DNA of 40,949 nucleotides. It comes from an uncultured Eubacteriales bacterium (GTDB lineage: Bacteria; Bacillota; Clostridia; Oscillospirales; Acutalibacteraceae). The notes beneath the pieces were generated by a model, which saw nothing but the letters and a program-made list of their open reading frames with translations, searched no databases and had not been told where the DNA came from. A program made the translations under genes and the position numbers. Positions 1 through 8,180 of this stretch are shown here, in pieces; position 1 is the first letter of the stretch; each line of letters starts with the position of its first letter. The DNA is taken from contig CAKSNE010000019.1 in the NCBI GenBank assembly GCA_934476085.1, positions 1 to 40,949 on the forward strand. The letters run 5' to 3'.

Positions 1-2
1 AT

Positions 3-113
3 AACGGACAAATAAAAGTACTTAGTAAAGAAGAGATTGGATTTAGCTATAGAGAATCAATCTTTAAACATGGAAGATATATAATTTTAGGTGCAAATTT
101 CAATTTAGATAAA
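3..113 (+). pseudogene. MurB fragment fused in frame to SbcC
   Basis: The frame that continues into sbcC is open from the first bases of the window. Its first ~35 codons do not look like SbcC. They contain LSKEEIGFSYRESIFK followed by a YIIL-x-A-x-F-x-L strand. This is the YR-x-SIFK segment of UDP-N-acetylenolpyruvoylglucosamine reductase (MurB), which lies between its FAD domain and its catalytic serine loop. The MurB match stops near an A-rich run (about 112-118), and coiled-coil SbcC sequence follows. The MurB residues normally downstream (the QP and GS-x-FK region) are absent. The exact junction is uncertain by about 20 bases. The likeliest explanation is an assembly or cloning chimera near a contig edge; a real recombination junction is the alternative. 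Confidence 0.7.
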
Positions 114-2027
114 AAAACATTAGAAGATAAGAACAAAGATTTTGCAACCGTTGAAAAGAATTTTAAATTAGCAAAAGAGAGTTTTGAAGAACAAGAAAAA
201 AATCAAGCAGAAGTTTTAAAATTAAATGAAGAAATTATAAAATTCAATGAGAAGTTAAAAAGCTATGATGAACTTGAAAATGCATTGGATTTTGTAAATG
301 ATAAAAGAACTAAAATAAATGAAAATAATACTAAGTCGGGTGAAACTGAAAATAAAATTAAAAATTTAACTGAGCAAATAAAAAATGCAGAAGAGTTATT
401 TGAAAAAGTAAAAAATTCTTTAGTTGAAAAGCAAAAATTAGAGCAAATTTCAAAAGAACTTGATGATAAAAAAGATCAAATCAAATCTGCTCATACTACT
501 TATAAACAGTGCATAGCATTAGAAAAAGATTACGAAAAGGCAGTTGTAGAATATAAAAATGCAAAAGTTATTTCTCAAAAAGACGATGATATTTATAACT
601 CAAATTATAAAGCATTTTTAGATGAACAAGCAGGTGTATTAGCACAAAATTTAAAAGAAAATGAGCCTTGTCCGGTTTGCGGTTCGGTTACTCATCCAAA
701 GATAGCTTGCCTTTCATCTTCAGCTCCAAGTGAACAAGAACTTGAAAATTTAAAAACAAATTCAGAAAATTCAAAGTCATTGCTAGAAGAAAAGAGTCGA
801 GTTTGTTCTGAAATTCTAGTACAGATTAAAGAGAAAAAACAACTTTGTATTGAAAAAATCTCTGTTTTTGCAGAAAAATGTGAATTTGAAAATGCAATGA
901 ATGTTATGAAAGAAGTTTCAGAAAAATTAAAAATATTGCTTGTTGAAAATGAAGAAAAAATAAAAGTAGTTGATGAACAAGTTAAAGAAAAAGAAAAAAT
1001 AGAAAAAGATTTACCAAAATTAAAAGTAAATTTAGAAGAATTTAATGTTAGATTAACCGAGCTTTCAAAAGAACGGGTTTTGTTTGAAAATGAACTTAAA
1101 AACAAAACTGAATTAATTGAAAAATTGAAAAAAAGCCTTGATTTTGAAGATAAAACCAAAGCAAATAATCATTTGGCAGCTTTAAAAACCAGTCGTGACA
1201 AGATGGTTGAAAACTACAATAATTCAAAAAAAGAATTTGAGAAAGTTAAATCAAAATTTGATGAATTAACAGGCAGCATCAAAGCCTTAAGCGAAAGAAT
1301 TCAAAAATCGAAATCGGTTGATAAAGAAAGAGAAGCAGAAAAATTAAATTCTTTAGTACAAGAGAAAAATGTGTTGGATGACCAGCTTTCACAACTTGAT
1401 ATTCGTGTTGCAACAAATAAAAATGTAATCAATAATATAACAAAACAAAGCAAGGTTTTAATTGAAACAGAGAAAAAATTTGAATGCGTCAAATCACTTT
1501 CTGATACTGCAAACGGTAAACTTGTAGGCAAAGATAGGATAATGTTTGAAACCTATGTTCAAATGACTTATTTTGATAATATTATTAATCGTGCTAATAC
1601 AAGACTTATGATGATGAGTAATGGGCAATATGAATTAATCAGAAGCGAATTTGCTGAAGATAAAAAAAGTCAAAGCGGACTTGAACTTAACGTTATTGAC
1701 CATTATAACGGAAGCCAACGAAGCGTTAAAACTTTATCGGGTGGTGAAGCTTTTAAGGCGTCGTTATCGCTCGCACTTGGTCTTTCAGATGAAATAATGT
1801 CTAGCTGTGGCGGAATTAAAATTGATACAATGTTTGTTGATGAAGGGTTCGGTTCACTAGATGAACAATCACTTTCGCAAGCAATTACCGCATTACTTAA
1901 ACTCTCTCAAAGCAATAGATTAGTCGGAATAATTTCACATGTTGCCGAATTAAAGCAGAGAATTGATAAAATGATTGTTGTTAAAAAAGACAAATCAGGC
2001 GGAAGTAAAATTGAAATAATTGCCTAA
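3..2027 (+). CDS. sbcC: Exonuclease SbcC, C-terminal part (5' end missing)
   Basis: SbcC is the SMC-like ATPase subunit of the SbcCD nuclease, which cleaves hairpins and protein-blocked DNA ends. From about base 115 the protein is charged coiled coil. It contains the Rad50-type zinc hook CPVCG at 669-680, a second coiled coil, and the C-terminal ATPase half. That half shows the ABC signature LSGGE (about 1733-1747), the Walker B strand ending in VDEGFGSLDE, and the H-loop ISHV. The N-terminal Walker A half lies outside the window or is lost, because the frame opens with MurB-like residues instead of SbcC. An internal ATG at 285 is not a plausible start, since coiled-coil sequence precedes it. 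No sbcD partner is visible. The gene ends at a bidirectional terminator shared with the convergent phosphoesterase gene. Confidence 0.93.
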   Translation, partial: NGQIKVLSKEEIGFSYRESIFKHGRYIILGANFNLDKKTLEDKNKDFATVEKNFKLAKESFEEQEKNQAEVLKLNEEIIKFNEKLKSYDELENALDFVNDKRTKINENNTKSGETENKIKNLTEQIKNAEELFEKVKNSLVEKQKLEQISKELDDKKDQIKSAHTTYKQCIALEKDYEKAVVEYKNAKVISQKDDDIYNSNYKAFLDEQAGVLAQNLKENEPCPVCGSVTHPKIACLSSSAPSEQELENLKTNSENSKSLLEEKSRVCSEILVQIKEKKQLCIEKISVFAEKCEFENAMNVMKEVSEKLKILLVENEEKIKVVDEQVKEKEKIEKDLPKLKVNLEEFNVRLTELSKERVLFENELKNKTELIEKLKKSLDFEDKTKANNHLAALKTSRDKMVENYNNSKKEFEKVKSKFDELTGSIKALSERIQKSKSVDKEREAEKLNSLVQEKNVLDDQLSQLDIRVATNKNVINNITKQSKVLIETEKKFECVKSLSDTANGKLVGKDRIMFETYVQMTYFDNIINRANTRLMMMSNGQYELIRSEFAEDKKSQSGLELNVIDHYNGSQRSVKTLSGGEAFKASLSLALGLSDEIMSSCGGIKIDTMFVDEGFGSLDEQSLSQAITALLKLSQSNRLVGIISHVAELKQRIDKMIVVKKDKSGGSKIEIIA

Positions 2028-2030
2028 AAC

Positions 2031-2061
2031 AAAAAGTAGCCTAATATTAGGCTACTTTTTT
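2031..2061. terminator. Bidirectional intrinsic terminator
   Basis: A perfect palindrome (AAAAAGTAGCCTAAT and its complement) has a GC-containing stem flanked by A and T runs, so it can terminate in both directions. It sits between the convergent sbcC and phosphoesterase genes. Confidence 0.9.
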
Positions 2062-2068
2062 AAATATT

Positions 2069-2767
2069 TTAAAATAAATTCGGTGAAGCTACAACATCAA
2101 TAGGTAAAACTTCTTTAAAAACAGCTATATGCTTTTTTGTGATTTGTTTATCTTCGTGAACAGAGCCGAAAAACCACTTGTTAAATTTAACACCACGGTT
2201 TATTTCCTCTAAATAACCGTTTAGCTTATTTACATATTCATTTTTGCCGGCTCTAAGCTGAATAGCTTTCTTAACTACTGACGGTGGCTCATGGGTAACA
2301 ATGTAATCAACAGAAAGACCGGCTTCTTCAAGATTTTCTGCGCCTTCTTTCATCTGTTCTGGAGATGGAAGTTCTTCTTTAAACCAAATCTTTGCATCGT
2401 TTCTAACATCTCTGTCAGGACTTTCGCCACCGCCAAATGTAAAGATTTTATATCCGTCAATATTAAAAACTTGTCCACGACACATATGAAAAAGCGTTCC
2501 TGAAATTCTGTGAACAATACCGCCTTTGAAAACAGTTTTTTTGCAAGAGTAAATTTTATCAAAATTATCGTGTGGACCGTCTACAAAACAAATATTATAT
2601 TTTCTTGAGCCAAGCCATTTTATAAAATCACGTTCTTTTTTTGTATCTTCCCATACAAAACCAAAATCGCCACATACAATTAATGTATCTCCGGCTTCAA
2701 GACTTTTTATCTGTTTAGTATTAAAGCGACTTTGATCTCCGTGCATATCACCTGTAATATAAACCAT
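2069..2767 (-). CDS. Calcineurin-like metallophosphoesterase with altered metal-site motifs
   Basis: A 232-aa cytoplasmic protein of the metallophosphoesterase superfamily (binuclear-metal phosphatases, nucleases and phosphodiesterases). Visible motifs are GDMHG (D7, H9), GDFG (D34), THEP (H159), and a tail ending KWFFGSVHED. Two motifs depart from the family. The usual GNH(D/E) reads GPHD (P65 in place of the metal-bridging Asn), and the usual GHxH reads GSVH (S202 in place of the first His). Two expected metal ligands are therefore missing, although the rest of the fold looks intact. The ATG follows a good GAAAGGA site. The gene is divergent from the carboxypeptidase gene and convergent with sbcC. 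It may be a one-metal or catalytically weak member, or a binding protein. The substrate is unknown. Confidence 0.85.
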   Translation of the reverse strand: MVYITGDMHGDQSRFNTKQIKSLEAGDTLIVCGDFGFVWEDTKKERDFIKWLGSRKYNICFVDGPHDNFDKIYSCKKTVFKGGIVHRISGTLFHMCRGQVFNIDGYKIFTFGGGESPDRDVRNDAKIWFKEELPSPEQMKEGAENLEEAGLSVDYIVTHEPPSVVKKAIQLRAGKNEYVNKLNGYLEEINRGVKFNKWFFGSVHEDKQITKKHIAVFKEVLPIDVVASPNLF

Positions 2768-2910
2768 AGAAAATCCTTTCTATTTTTTAAAATTCCTATT
2801 TAAAAATCATTAGTTTTATGTTATAATACATATTATATAATATTTTATCATAAATTTCTATATTAATTTATAATTTTTAAAGAAAATTTAAAAAGGATTG
2901 ATTTATATAA

Positions 2911-4218
2911 ATGAAAAAATTTATAAGTATAATTAGTGTTTTAGTTCTATTTGTTTGTATTACTCCTTTTACAGCAAGTGCTTATAAAACAAGTGGATTT
3001 GAAGTAAAATCAGAAGCCGCAATATTAGTTAGCCTTGATACAGGCGATGTTATATATGAAAAAAATGCTGATGAACAGCGTTATCCTGCGTCAATTACAA
3101 AAATTATGACAGGTGCTTTGCTTGTTGAAAATTGTGATGACCTTGACACTCAGGTTACTGTTACAAAGGATAATGTCGAAAGCCTTTTTGGTTCTGATTT
3201 AACTGTTGCCGGATTTTTGCCGGGCGAAAATGTTACTTTAAGAGAATGTTTAAATACATTAATGGTTTGTTCAGCTGCAGATTCAGCTAATGTAATAGTT
3301 GACTATGTAGAAAAACAAACAGGCAAAAATTTTGTTGATTTAATGAATGAAAAAGCCAAAAAGCTTAAAATGACCAAAACTCATTTTGTTAATGCAACTG
3401 GTTTACATGATGAAAGCCATTATACTACTGCAAGAGATTTAGTTAAGCTTTGTAAATATGCAATTGATTTGCCTAATTTTCTTGATATTTGCTCTCAGGC
3501 AACATATCAAATTCCAAAAACTAATAAGCATGACAAAAGAACAGTTGTTACAACAAACTTTTTAATTAATCGAGCGACAAATATGTATTACACCTATGCA
3601 AAAGGCATAAAAACCGGTTTTACAACACCGGCAGGCAGATGTGTTGCTTCTACCGCTTCAAAAGACGGATATAATTATCTTTGTGTTGTAATGGGTGGTG
3701 ACAATGTTAAAAGGACTGAATTTTCTGATTCAAAAAACCTTTATGAATGGGCATTTAATAATTTTGAGTATAGAACAGTTGCCGATACTAATACAATTAT
3801 TTCAGAAATGCAGGTAAAGCTTTCATCTGAAACTGATTTTATTCAGCTTTATCCTGAAAAGAATGTTACTGTTATAATGCCATCTGATATTAGTAACGAC
3901 AGTATTATTTATGATCCTGTTATAACCGATAATAATATTTGGGCGCCTGTTGAAAAAGGGCAGGTTTTGGGCTATGTAAGCATTAAATGTGCAGGACAGG
4001 AAATTGCAAAAGTTAACCTTGTTAATCACGATAAAATAGAGAGAAGTACTTGGCTATTTATTCTTGAAATAGGTAAAAACATTGTTACTTCAGGGTGGTT
4101 TATTGCTTTTGTTGTTATATTAGTTTTAATTATTCTTTGTCTTGCGATTGCTATTATTGTTAGTAATAAACGAAGAAGAAAAAGATTAAAACGAGTTAGA
4201 AAAATAAAAAAACTCTAA
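2911..4218 (+). CDS. D-alanyl-D-alanine carboxypeptidase (PBP5/DacF family)
   Basis: A 435-aa secreted, membrane-anchored low-molecular-weight penicillin-binding protein. Such enzymes trim the terminal D-Ala from peptidoglycan pentapeptides and so set cross-linking. It has an N-terminal signal peptide ending near ASA (residues 1-24). The serine-hydrolase triad is complete: SITK (catalytic Ser and Lys), SAN, and KTG in GIKTGFTTPAGRC. A PBP5-like beta domain follows (about 280-375). The C-terminus has a transmembrane helix (about 384-412) followed by an Arg/Lys-rich cytoplasmic tail, so the anchor is a true membrane span and not an amphipathic helix. The start follows an AAAGGA site about 12 bases upstream. 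The Lrp-type regulator gene begins 17 bases downstream, so co-transcription is possible. A vegetative or sporulation (DacF) role cannot be separated by sequence. Confidence 0.92.
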   Translation: MKKFISIISVLVLFVCITPFTASAYKTSGFEVKSEAAILVSLDTGDVIYEKNADEQRYPASITKIMTGALLVENCDDLDTQVTVTKDNVESLFGSDLTVAGFLPGENVTLRECLNTLMVCSAADSANVIVDYVEKQTGKNFVDLMNEKAKKLKMTKTHFVNATGLHDESHYTTARDLVKLCKYAIDLPNFLDICSQATYQIPKTNKHDKRTVVTTNFLINRATNMYYTYAKGIKTGFTTPAGRCVASTASKDGYNYLCVVMGGDNVKRTEFSDSKNLYEWAFNNFEYRTVADTNTIISEMQVKLSSETDFIQLYPEKNVTVIMPSDISNDSIIYDPVITDNNIWAPVEKGQVLGYVSIKCAGQEIAKVNLVNHDKIERSTWLFILEIGKNIVTSGWFIAFVVILVLIILCLAIAIIVSNKRRRKRLKRVRKIKKL

Positions 4219-4235
4219 TTTGAAAGGTGATTATT

Positions 4236-4727
4236 ATGGAAAAATATGCAGAAAAATTATTAAAAATCCTTGAAAAAGATTCAAGATATACTCATTCTGA
4301 ATTAGCATCTATGCTTGAAACAGATGTTGAAACAATCTCTAAAACTATTGAAAAATTAGAAAAAGAAAAAATAATTTGCGGTTATAAAACTATTATTGAC
4401 TGGGATAAGGTTAATGATGTTCATGTTACTGCTTTAATTGAACTTAAAGTTATTCCGCAGAAAAATGCAGGTTTTGAAGAAATTGCAGAAACAATTATGC
4501 AAATGAATGAAGTAGAATCTGTTTATTTGATGTCGGGCGGATATGATTTAAGCGTAACAGTAAAAGGTCGTTCTTTTAAAGAGGTTGCACTTTTTGTTGC
4601 AAAAAGACTTGCCGTTATGGATAATATCGAATCTACCGCAACTCATTTTGTTTTAAGAAGATATAAAGAAATCGGTGTTCAAATGATGAATAATGAAACT
4701 GATGACAGGGGGACTTTTTCGTTTTGA
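4236..4727 (+). CDS. Lrp/AsnC-family transcriptional regulator
   Basis: A 163-aa regulator with an N-terminal AsnC-type winged helix-turn-helix (about 1-55, including SELASMLETDVETISKTI) and a C-terminal RAM/Lrp ligand-binding domain (about 65-140, with an SGGYDLSVTVKG strand). These proteins usually sense amino acids and control amino-acid metabolism. I chose the ATG at 4236 because the upstream in-frame GTG at 4227 lies inside the AAAGGTGA ribosome-binding site. The stop overlaps the TTG start of the aminotransferase gene (TTGA), so the two are translationally coupled. The amino acid sensed is probably the aminotransferase substrate or product. Confidence 0.9.
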   Translation: MEKYAEKLLKILEKDSRYTHSELASMLETDVETISKTIEKLEKEKIICGYKTIIDWDKVNDVHVTALIELKVIPQKNAGFEEIAETIMQMNEVESVYLMSGGYDLSVTVKGRSFKEVALFVAKRLAVMDNIESTATHFVLRRYKEIGVQMMNNETDDRGTFSF

Positions 4728-5905
4728 TAGATTATAACAAAGTTATTAATCCTACTGTTTTAGAAGTCAAACCATCAGGTATTCGTAAGTTTTTTGATAT
4801 TGCCGCTACAATGGATGATGTTATATCTTTGGGTGTTGGTGAGCCTGATTTTAAAACCCCTTGGCATATTCGTGAAGCAGGCATTCATTCGCTTGAAAAA
4901 TCTCAAACAAGATATACAAGCAACTGGGGTTTGCTTGAATTGCGTAAAGAAATTTCAAAGTTCTTAGATAGAAAATATAATTTAAAATATGAGCCTGAAA
5001 AAGAAATATTGGTTACAGTAGGTGGCTCAGAAGCAATTGAAATAGGTGTTAAAACACTTATTAACGAAGGTGATGAAGTCATAATTCCCGAACCTTCTTT
5101 TGTGTGTTATGTTCCTATTGTTGAAATGGCAGGCGGCGTTCCTGTAATTATTAATACCAAAGAAGAAAATGAATTTAGAATTACTAAAGAAGAGTTACAA
5201 TCAGCAATTACCGATAAAACAAAGCTTTTAATTTTACCTTATCCTAATAATCCGACAGGCGGAATTATGGGTAGGGAAGATTTAGAGAAAATAGCTGAAG
5301 TGTTGCGTGGTACTGACATAATGATTTTGTCAGATGAAATCTATGCAGAGCTTACTTATGGTGAAAACTCTCATTGTTCAATTGCTGAGATTGACGGAAT
5401 GCAAGAAAGAACAATTTTGATTTCCGGCTTTTCTAAAACTTATTCAATGACCGGTTGGAGATTGGGTTATGCTTGCGGTCCTGCTCCTGTTTTAAAACAA
5501 ATGACTAAAATTCATCAATATTGTATAATGAGTTCGCCTACGACATCGCAATATGCGGCTATTGAAGCGTTAAAAAACGGTGATGAAGATATAGCTAATA
5601 TGGTTGCTGAATATGATATAAGACGCTCATTTGTTGTTAATGAATTTAGAAAAATCGGATTTTCTTGTTTTGAGCCAAAGGGTGCTTTTTATGCGTTCCC
5701 TTGTATAAAATCAGCAGGCCTTTCCAGCGAAGAATTTGTTGAGCGATTACTTAAAGAAAAACATGTTGCTGCAGTTCCGGGCAATGCCTTTGGTGAGTGT
5801 GGCGAAGGCTTTATTCGTGTTTCTTATTGTAATAGCTTACCTAATTTGAAAATCGCTTTATCTAGAATTAAAGAGTTTGTTGAAGAATTAAAAGGAGAAA
5901 AATAA
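4724..5905 (+). CDS. PLP-dependent class I/II aminotransferase
   Basis: A 393-aa fold-type I aminotransferase of the AspC/PatA/AlaT group. The PLP lysine lies in SGFSKTYSMTGWR, the PNNPTGG loop binds PLP, and an Arg near the C-terminus (GFIRVSYC) should bind the substrate carboxylate. The N-terminal G-x-GEPDF motif is typical of the group. Translation starts at a TTG that overlaps the regulator stop codon, with GGGGGA about 10 bases upstream. The stop overlaps the ispE ATG by one base (TAATG). The exact amino-acid pair cannot be read from sequence; an aromatic amino acid or alanine/aspartate with 2-oxoglutarate is plausible. Confidence 0.92.
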   Translation: MIDYNKVINPTVLEVKPSGIRKFFDIAATMDDVISLGVGEPDFKTPWHIREAGIHSLEKSQTRYTSNWGLLELRKEISKFLDRKYNLKYEPEKEILVTVGGSEAIEIGVKTLINEGDEVIIPEPSFVCYVPIVEMAGGVPVIINTKEENEFRITKEELQSAITDKTKLLILPYPNNPTGGIMGREDLEKIAEVLRGTDIMILSDEIYAELTYGENSHCSIAEIDGMQERTILISGFSKTYSMTGWRLGYACGPAPVLKQMTKIHQYCIMSSPTTSQYAAIEALKNGDEDIANMVAEYDIRRSFVVNEFRKIGFSCFEPKGAFYAFPCIKSAGLSSEEFVERLLKEKHVAAVPGNAFGECGEGFIRVSYCNSLPNLKIALSRIKEFVEELKGEK

Positions 5906-6768
5906 TGTCTGATTCGCTTACCTTAAAAGCGTTTGCAAAGATTAATCTTAATCTTGATATTACAGGTGTTTCAGGTAATAAACAATATCATACCGTTGAA
6001 ATGGTTTTACAAACTGTTGATATTTATGATACTGTTACTGTATCTAAAGAAGATAGTGAAATTACCGTTCAATGCAGTAGTGATGAATTATCAAATGAAA
6101 ATAATATAGCATTTATTGCGGCTAAAGCCTTTTTTGAGTTTTCAAATATTAAAGGCGGTGCTGGTATTAAAATTAAAAAGCGTATTCCGCAGGCCGCCGG
6201 ACTTGGTGGCGGCTCTACTGATGCAGCTGCAGTAATTGTTGCATTAAACAAGCTTTATGAAACTAATTTTGATGAAGATACACTTGAAAAAATTGCTGAA
6301 GAAGTAGGCTCAGATGTTCCGTTTTTCATAAGTGGCGGAACTCAATTAGCTGAAGGTCGCGGTACTATTCTGACACCGCTTCCTGATTTGCCGGAGTGTG
6401 CTTTTGTTATCGTAAAAGACGGTTATAAACCATCAACTGGCGAAATGTATAAAAGATTTGATGAAAAAAAGGACATTATTCATCCTGTTACATCTGATTT
6501 AGTTGAAGCAATTTGTGAAGGCGACTTATACAAAGCATCAGAAAATATGCAAAATGTTTTTGAAAGTTTATATGAAAGCAACTTTTTAAAACTTAAAGAT
6601 GAGCTTATAGAAAACGGTGCAATTTGTTCTGCTCTTTCGGGTAGCGGACCTAGCATTTTTGGGCTATTTAAAGACATTGATACTGCTAAAGATGCAAAAG
6701 ATGCTTTAGAAGATAAATATAGCGAAGTGTTTGTTTGCGAGCCTACTAAAGTAGGTTTTGAAGACTGA
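5905..6768 (+). CDS. ispE: 4-diphosphocytidyl-2-C-methyl-D-erythritol kinase
   Basis: IspE phosphorylates the 2-hydroxyl of CDP-methylerythritol with ATP, in the non-mevalonate (MEP) isoprenoid pathway. The 287-aa length is normal. It carries an N-terminal AKINLNLDI motif with the substrate-binding Lys, the GHMP-kinase ATP loop PQAAGLGGGSTDAAA (about 94-108), the GSDVPFF segment, and the C-terminal LSGSGPSIFGLF loop. The start ATG overlaps the last base of the aminotransferase stop, with AAAGGAGA directly upstream. spoIIR follows after a 77-base gap; the ispE-spoIIR order is seen in other Clostridia. Confidence 0.96.
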   Translation: MSDSLTLKAFAKINLNLDITGVSGNKQYHTVEMVLQTVDIYDTVTVSKEDSEITVQCSSDELSNENNIAFIAAKAFFEFSNIKGGAGIKIKKRIPQAAGLGGGSTDAAAVIVALNKLYETNFDEDTLEKIAEEVGSDVPFFISGGTQLAEGRGTILTPLPDLPECAFVIVKDGYKPSTGEMYKRFDEKKDIIHPVTSDLVEAICEGDLYKASENMQNVFESLYESNFLKLKDELIENGAICSALSGSGPSIFGLFKDIDTAKDAKDALEDKYSEVFVCEPTKVGFED

Positions 6769-6794
6769 TTTTAAAAAAAATTGAATAAAAATAA

Positions 6795-6839
6795 AACTCC
6801 TTGTCAATAATGCTGATACAACATTTTTGTTAAGGAGTT
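6795..6839 (+). promoter_or_regulatory. Inverted repeat occluding the spoIIR ribosome-binding site
   Basis: AACTCCTT (6795-6802) is exactly complementary to AAGGAGTT (6832-6839). The right arm is the spoIIR Shine-Dalgarno sequence, 8 bases before its ATG. A small inner ACAA/TTGT pairing shortens the 29-base loop. The structure is followed by ATTTTT, so it could also act as a weak terminator for ispE. It could also be simple complementarity by chance. Confidence 0.45.
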
Positions 6840-6845
6840 ATTTTT

Positions 6846-7439
6846 ATGTGTTTAAAAAAATTAGAGTTGAGTTTGCTTATAGCCTTAGTTTTTACTGTTT
6901 TATTAAGTTGTTTTGATTTTTCTTATCAATGTAATGATATTAGAAATAGAGTATTTAGATTACATATTCTGGCTAATTCTAATTCGGAATATGATCAAAA
7001 ATTAAAACTAAAAGTTCGTGATAGGCTTTTAAATGAAGGATTAATAGTTTTTAAAGATTCTAAAAATCTGGAAGAAACTATTTTAATAGCAAATAATAAT
7101 ATAGATAAATTTTGTTCGGTTGCTAAAGATGAATTAATAAAGAACGGCAGCAATTATAATGTTAATGCTGAAGTTACTGATTGTTATTTCAATACAAGAA
7201 CATATTCAACAACAACTTTACCGGCAGGCGAGTATAACGCACTTGAAATAAAAATAGGAAAGGCGGAAGGGAAAAATTGGTGGTGCGTTATGTATCCGTC
7301 GCTGTGTGTGCCTGGTTCATCACAAAAAATTGATGATGTTTTACCTGAAGATGAAACTGAAATTACTCAAAACAAAGATAAATATATTATGAAATTTAAA
7401 GTTATTGAGTGGTTCGAATCGGTTAGATCTTGGTTTTAA
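6846..7439 (+). CDS. spoIIR: Stage II sporulation protein R
   Basis: SpoIIR is the forespore-made signal that crosses into the intermembrane space and triggers SpoIIGA to process pro-sigmaE in the mother cell. The 197-aa protein has an N-terminal hydrophobic signal/anchor (about 8-25). The family hallmark RLHILANSNSEYDQ-x-LKLKVRDRLL follows at about residues 38-60. The C-terminus contains the conserved GKNWWCVMYPSLC segment. The ATG has an AAGGAG site that sits in one arm of an inverted repeat. No convincing sigmaF promoter is visible in the 77-base gap, so it may be read from ispE or use a divergent promoter. Its stop overlaps the stop of the convergent small gene (TTAA). Confidence 0.93.
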   Translation: MCLKKLELSLLIALVFTVLLSCFDFSYQCNDIRNRVFRLHILANSNSEYDQKLKLKVRDRLLNEGLIVFKDSKNLEETILIANNNIDKFCSVAKDELIKNGSNYNVNAEVTDCYFNTRTYSTTTLPAGEYNALEIKIGKAEGKNWWCVMYPSLCVPGSSQKIDDVLPEDETEITQNKDKYIMKFKVIEWFESVRSWF

Positions 7440-7780
7440 AGCATAATATAAATTAATGCATAAATCAAATATTCATCACAAGTATTATCATTCGATAAAA
7501 TCAAAATTAAAAGCAAAAGCATTGCCTGTTCAGAGTTTTCGCCGATTAACTTTTTAATATCAAGAGCATTCAAAAAGCTAAATGAGCCACGCTTTTTTTG
7601 TTGTGGCTCTCTTTCTTTTTGATGCGGTTTATTGGTATTGTTTTGTGTGATTTGCGGTTGATTTTCATACGATTTGTTTTGAACATTTGTTGGAGGTTTT
7701 GCACGAGAATTATATTCTCTTGCACGCCTTGTAGCCTCTTGCTCCATTCTTTTAATTTGGTTAAGTGAATAGTCTTGCAA
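7436..7780 (-). CDS. Small uncharacterised protein with hydrophobic C-terminus
   Basis: I do not recognise a named family. The 114-aa product has a charged, Asn/Gln/Lys-rich N-terminal two-thirds with helical Arg/Glu sequence. It ends in a short hydrophobic block (LLLLILILSNDN) and an LIYALIYIML tail. Translation most likely starts at TTG 7780: a strong GGGAGGGTGA site lies a few bases upstream, inside the last codons of the preceding gene, and the next Met is 11 residues in. It is the last gene of a three-gene operon. Its stop codon overlaps that of convergent spoIIR by 4 bases, leaving no room for a terminator. A link to sporulation is possible only by position. Confidence 0.7.
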   Translation of the reverse strand: MQDYSLNQIKRMEQEATRRAREYNSRAKPPTNVQNKSYENQPQITQNNTNKPHQKEREPQQKKRGSFSFLNALDIKKLIGENSEQAMLLLLILILSNDNTCDEYLIYALIYIML

Positions 7781-7784
7781 AAAA

Positions 7785-8180
7785 TCACCCTCCCAAAAGA
7801 TTCATAATTCCGCTTTCTTTTAAAACAGGAAGCAGTTTTGCAATTTTTAAAAGTGATAATGCTTTGTCAACTTTTTTCTTTCTTTCATCTGAAAGATGTG
7901 GCTTTAATGCTAATAATAATCTTGTGTTATCATCATCGGTATTTTGTTGTTTGATTAGTGACATCATTTTCATTATATTACCCATTTGCATAGGATCAAT
8001 GGAAAAATTATCAGCAGAATTATCTTCATTTTGTTTCGTATTTACTGCTGATATAATATCACTTATATTATTTGTATTATCATTATTAGATTGCATTAGA
8101 GTGTTTGCCATACTGCTTATTTTTTGCATACCCTCCGGATCATTAAGCAGTTCTGTTATTTTTGAAGCAATATCATCCAT
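7785..8180 (-). CDS. Uncharacterised 131-aa protein
   Basis: No named domain is recognised. The N-terminus (about 1-30) is helical with an LLNDPEGMQKISSMANTLM motif. The middle is Asn/Asp-rich and probably disordered. The C-terminal half (about 85-131) contains LLLALKPHLSDERKKKVDKA followed by an amphipathic helix ending in Gly-Gly. There is no signal peptide. The ATG overlaps the upstream gene stop by 8 bases (ATGGATGA), and the downstream TTG-start gene begins 4 bases after this stop, so all three genes are translationally coupled. The helical, low-complexity make-up suggests a structural or scaffolding role, but no function can be assigned. Confidence 0.75.
   Translation of the reverse strand: MDDIASKITELLNDPEGMQKISSMANTLMQSNNDNTNNISDIISAVNTKQNEDNSADNFSIDPMQMGNIMKMMSLIKQQNTDDDNTRLLLALKPHLSDERKKKVDKALSLLKIAKLLPVLKESGIMNLLGG

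Noticed and set aside
692..1159. Minus-strand 155-codon frame inside sbcC
   Set aside because: A Ser/Phe-rich shadow of the coiled-coil coding strand with no ribosome-binding site.
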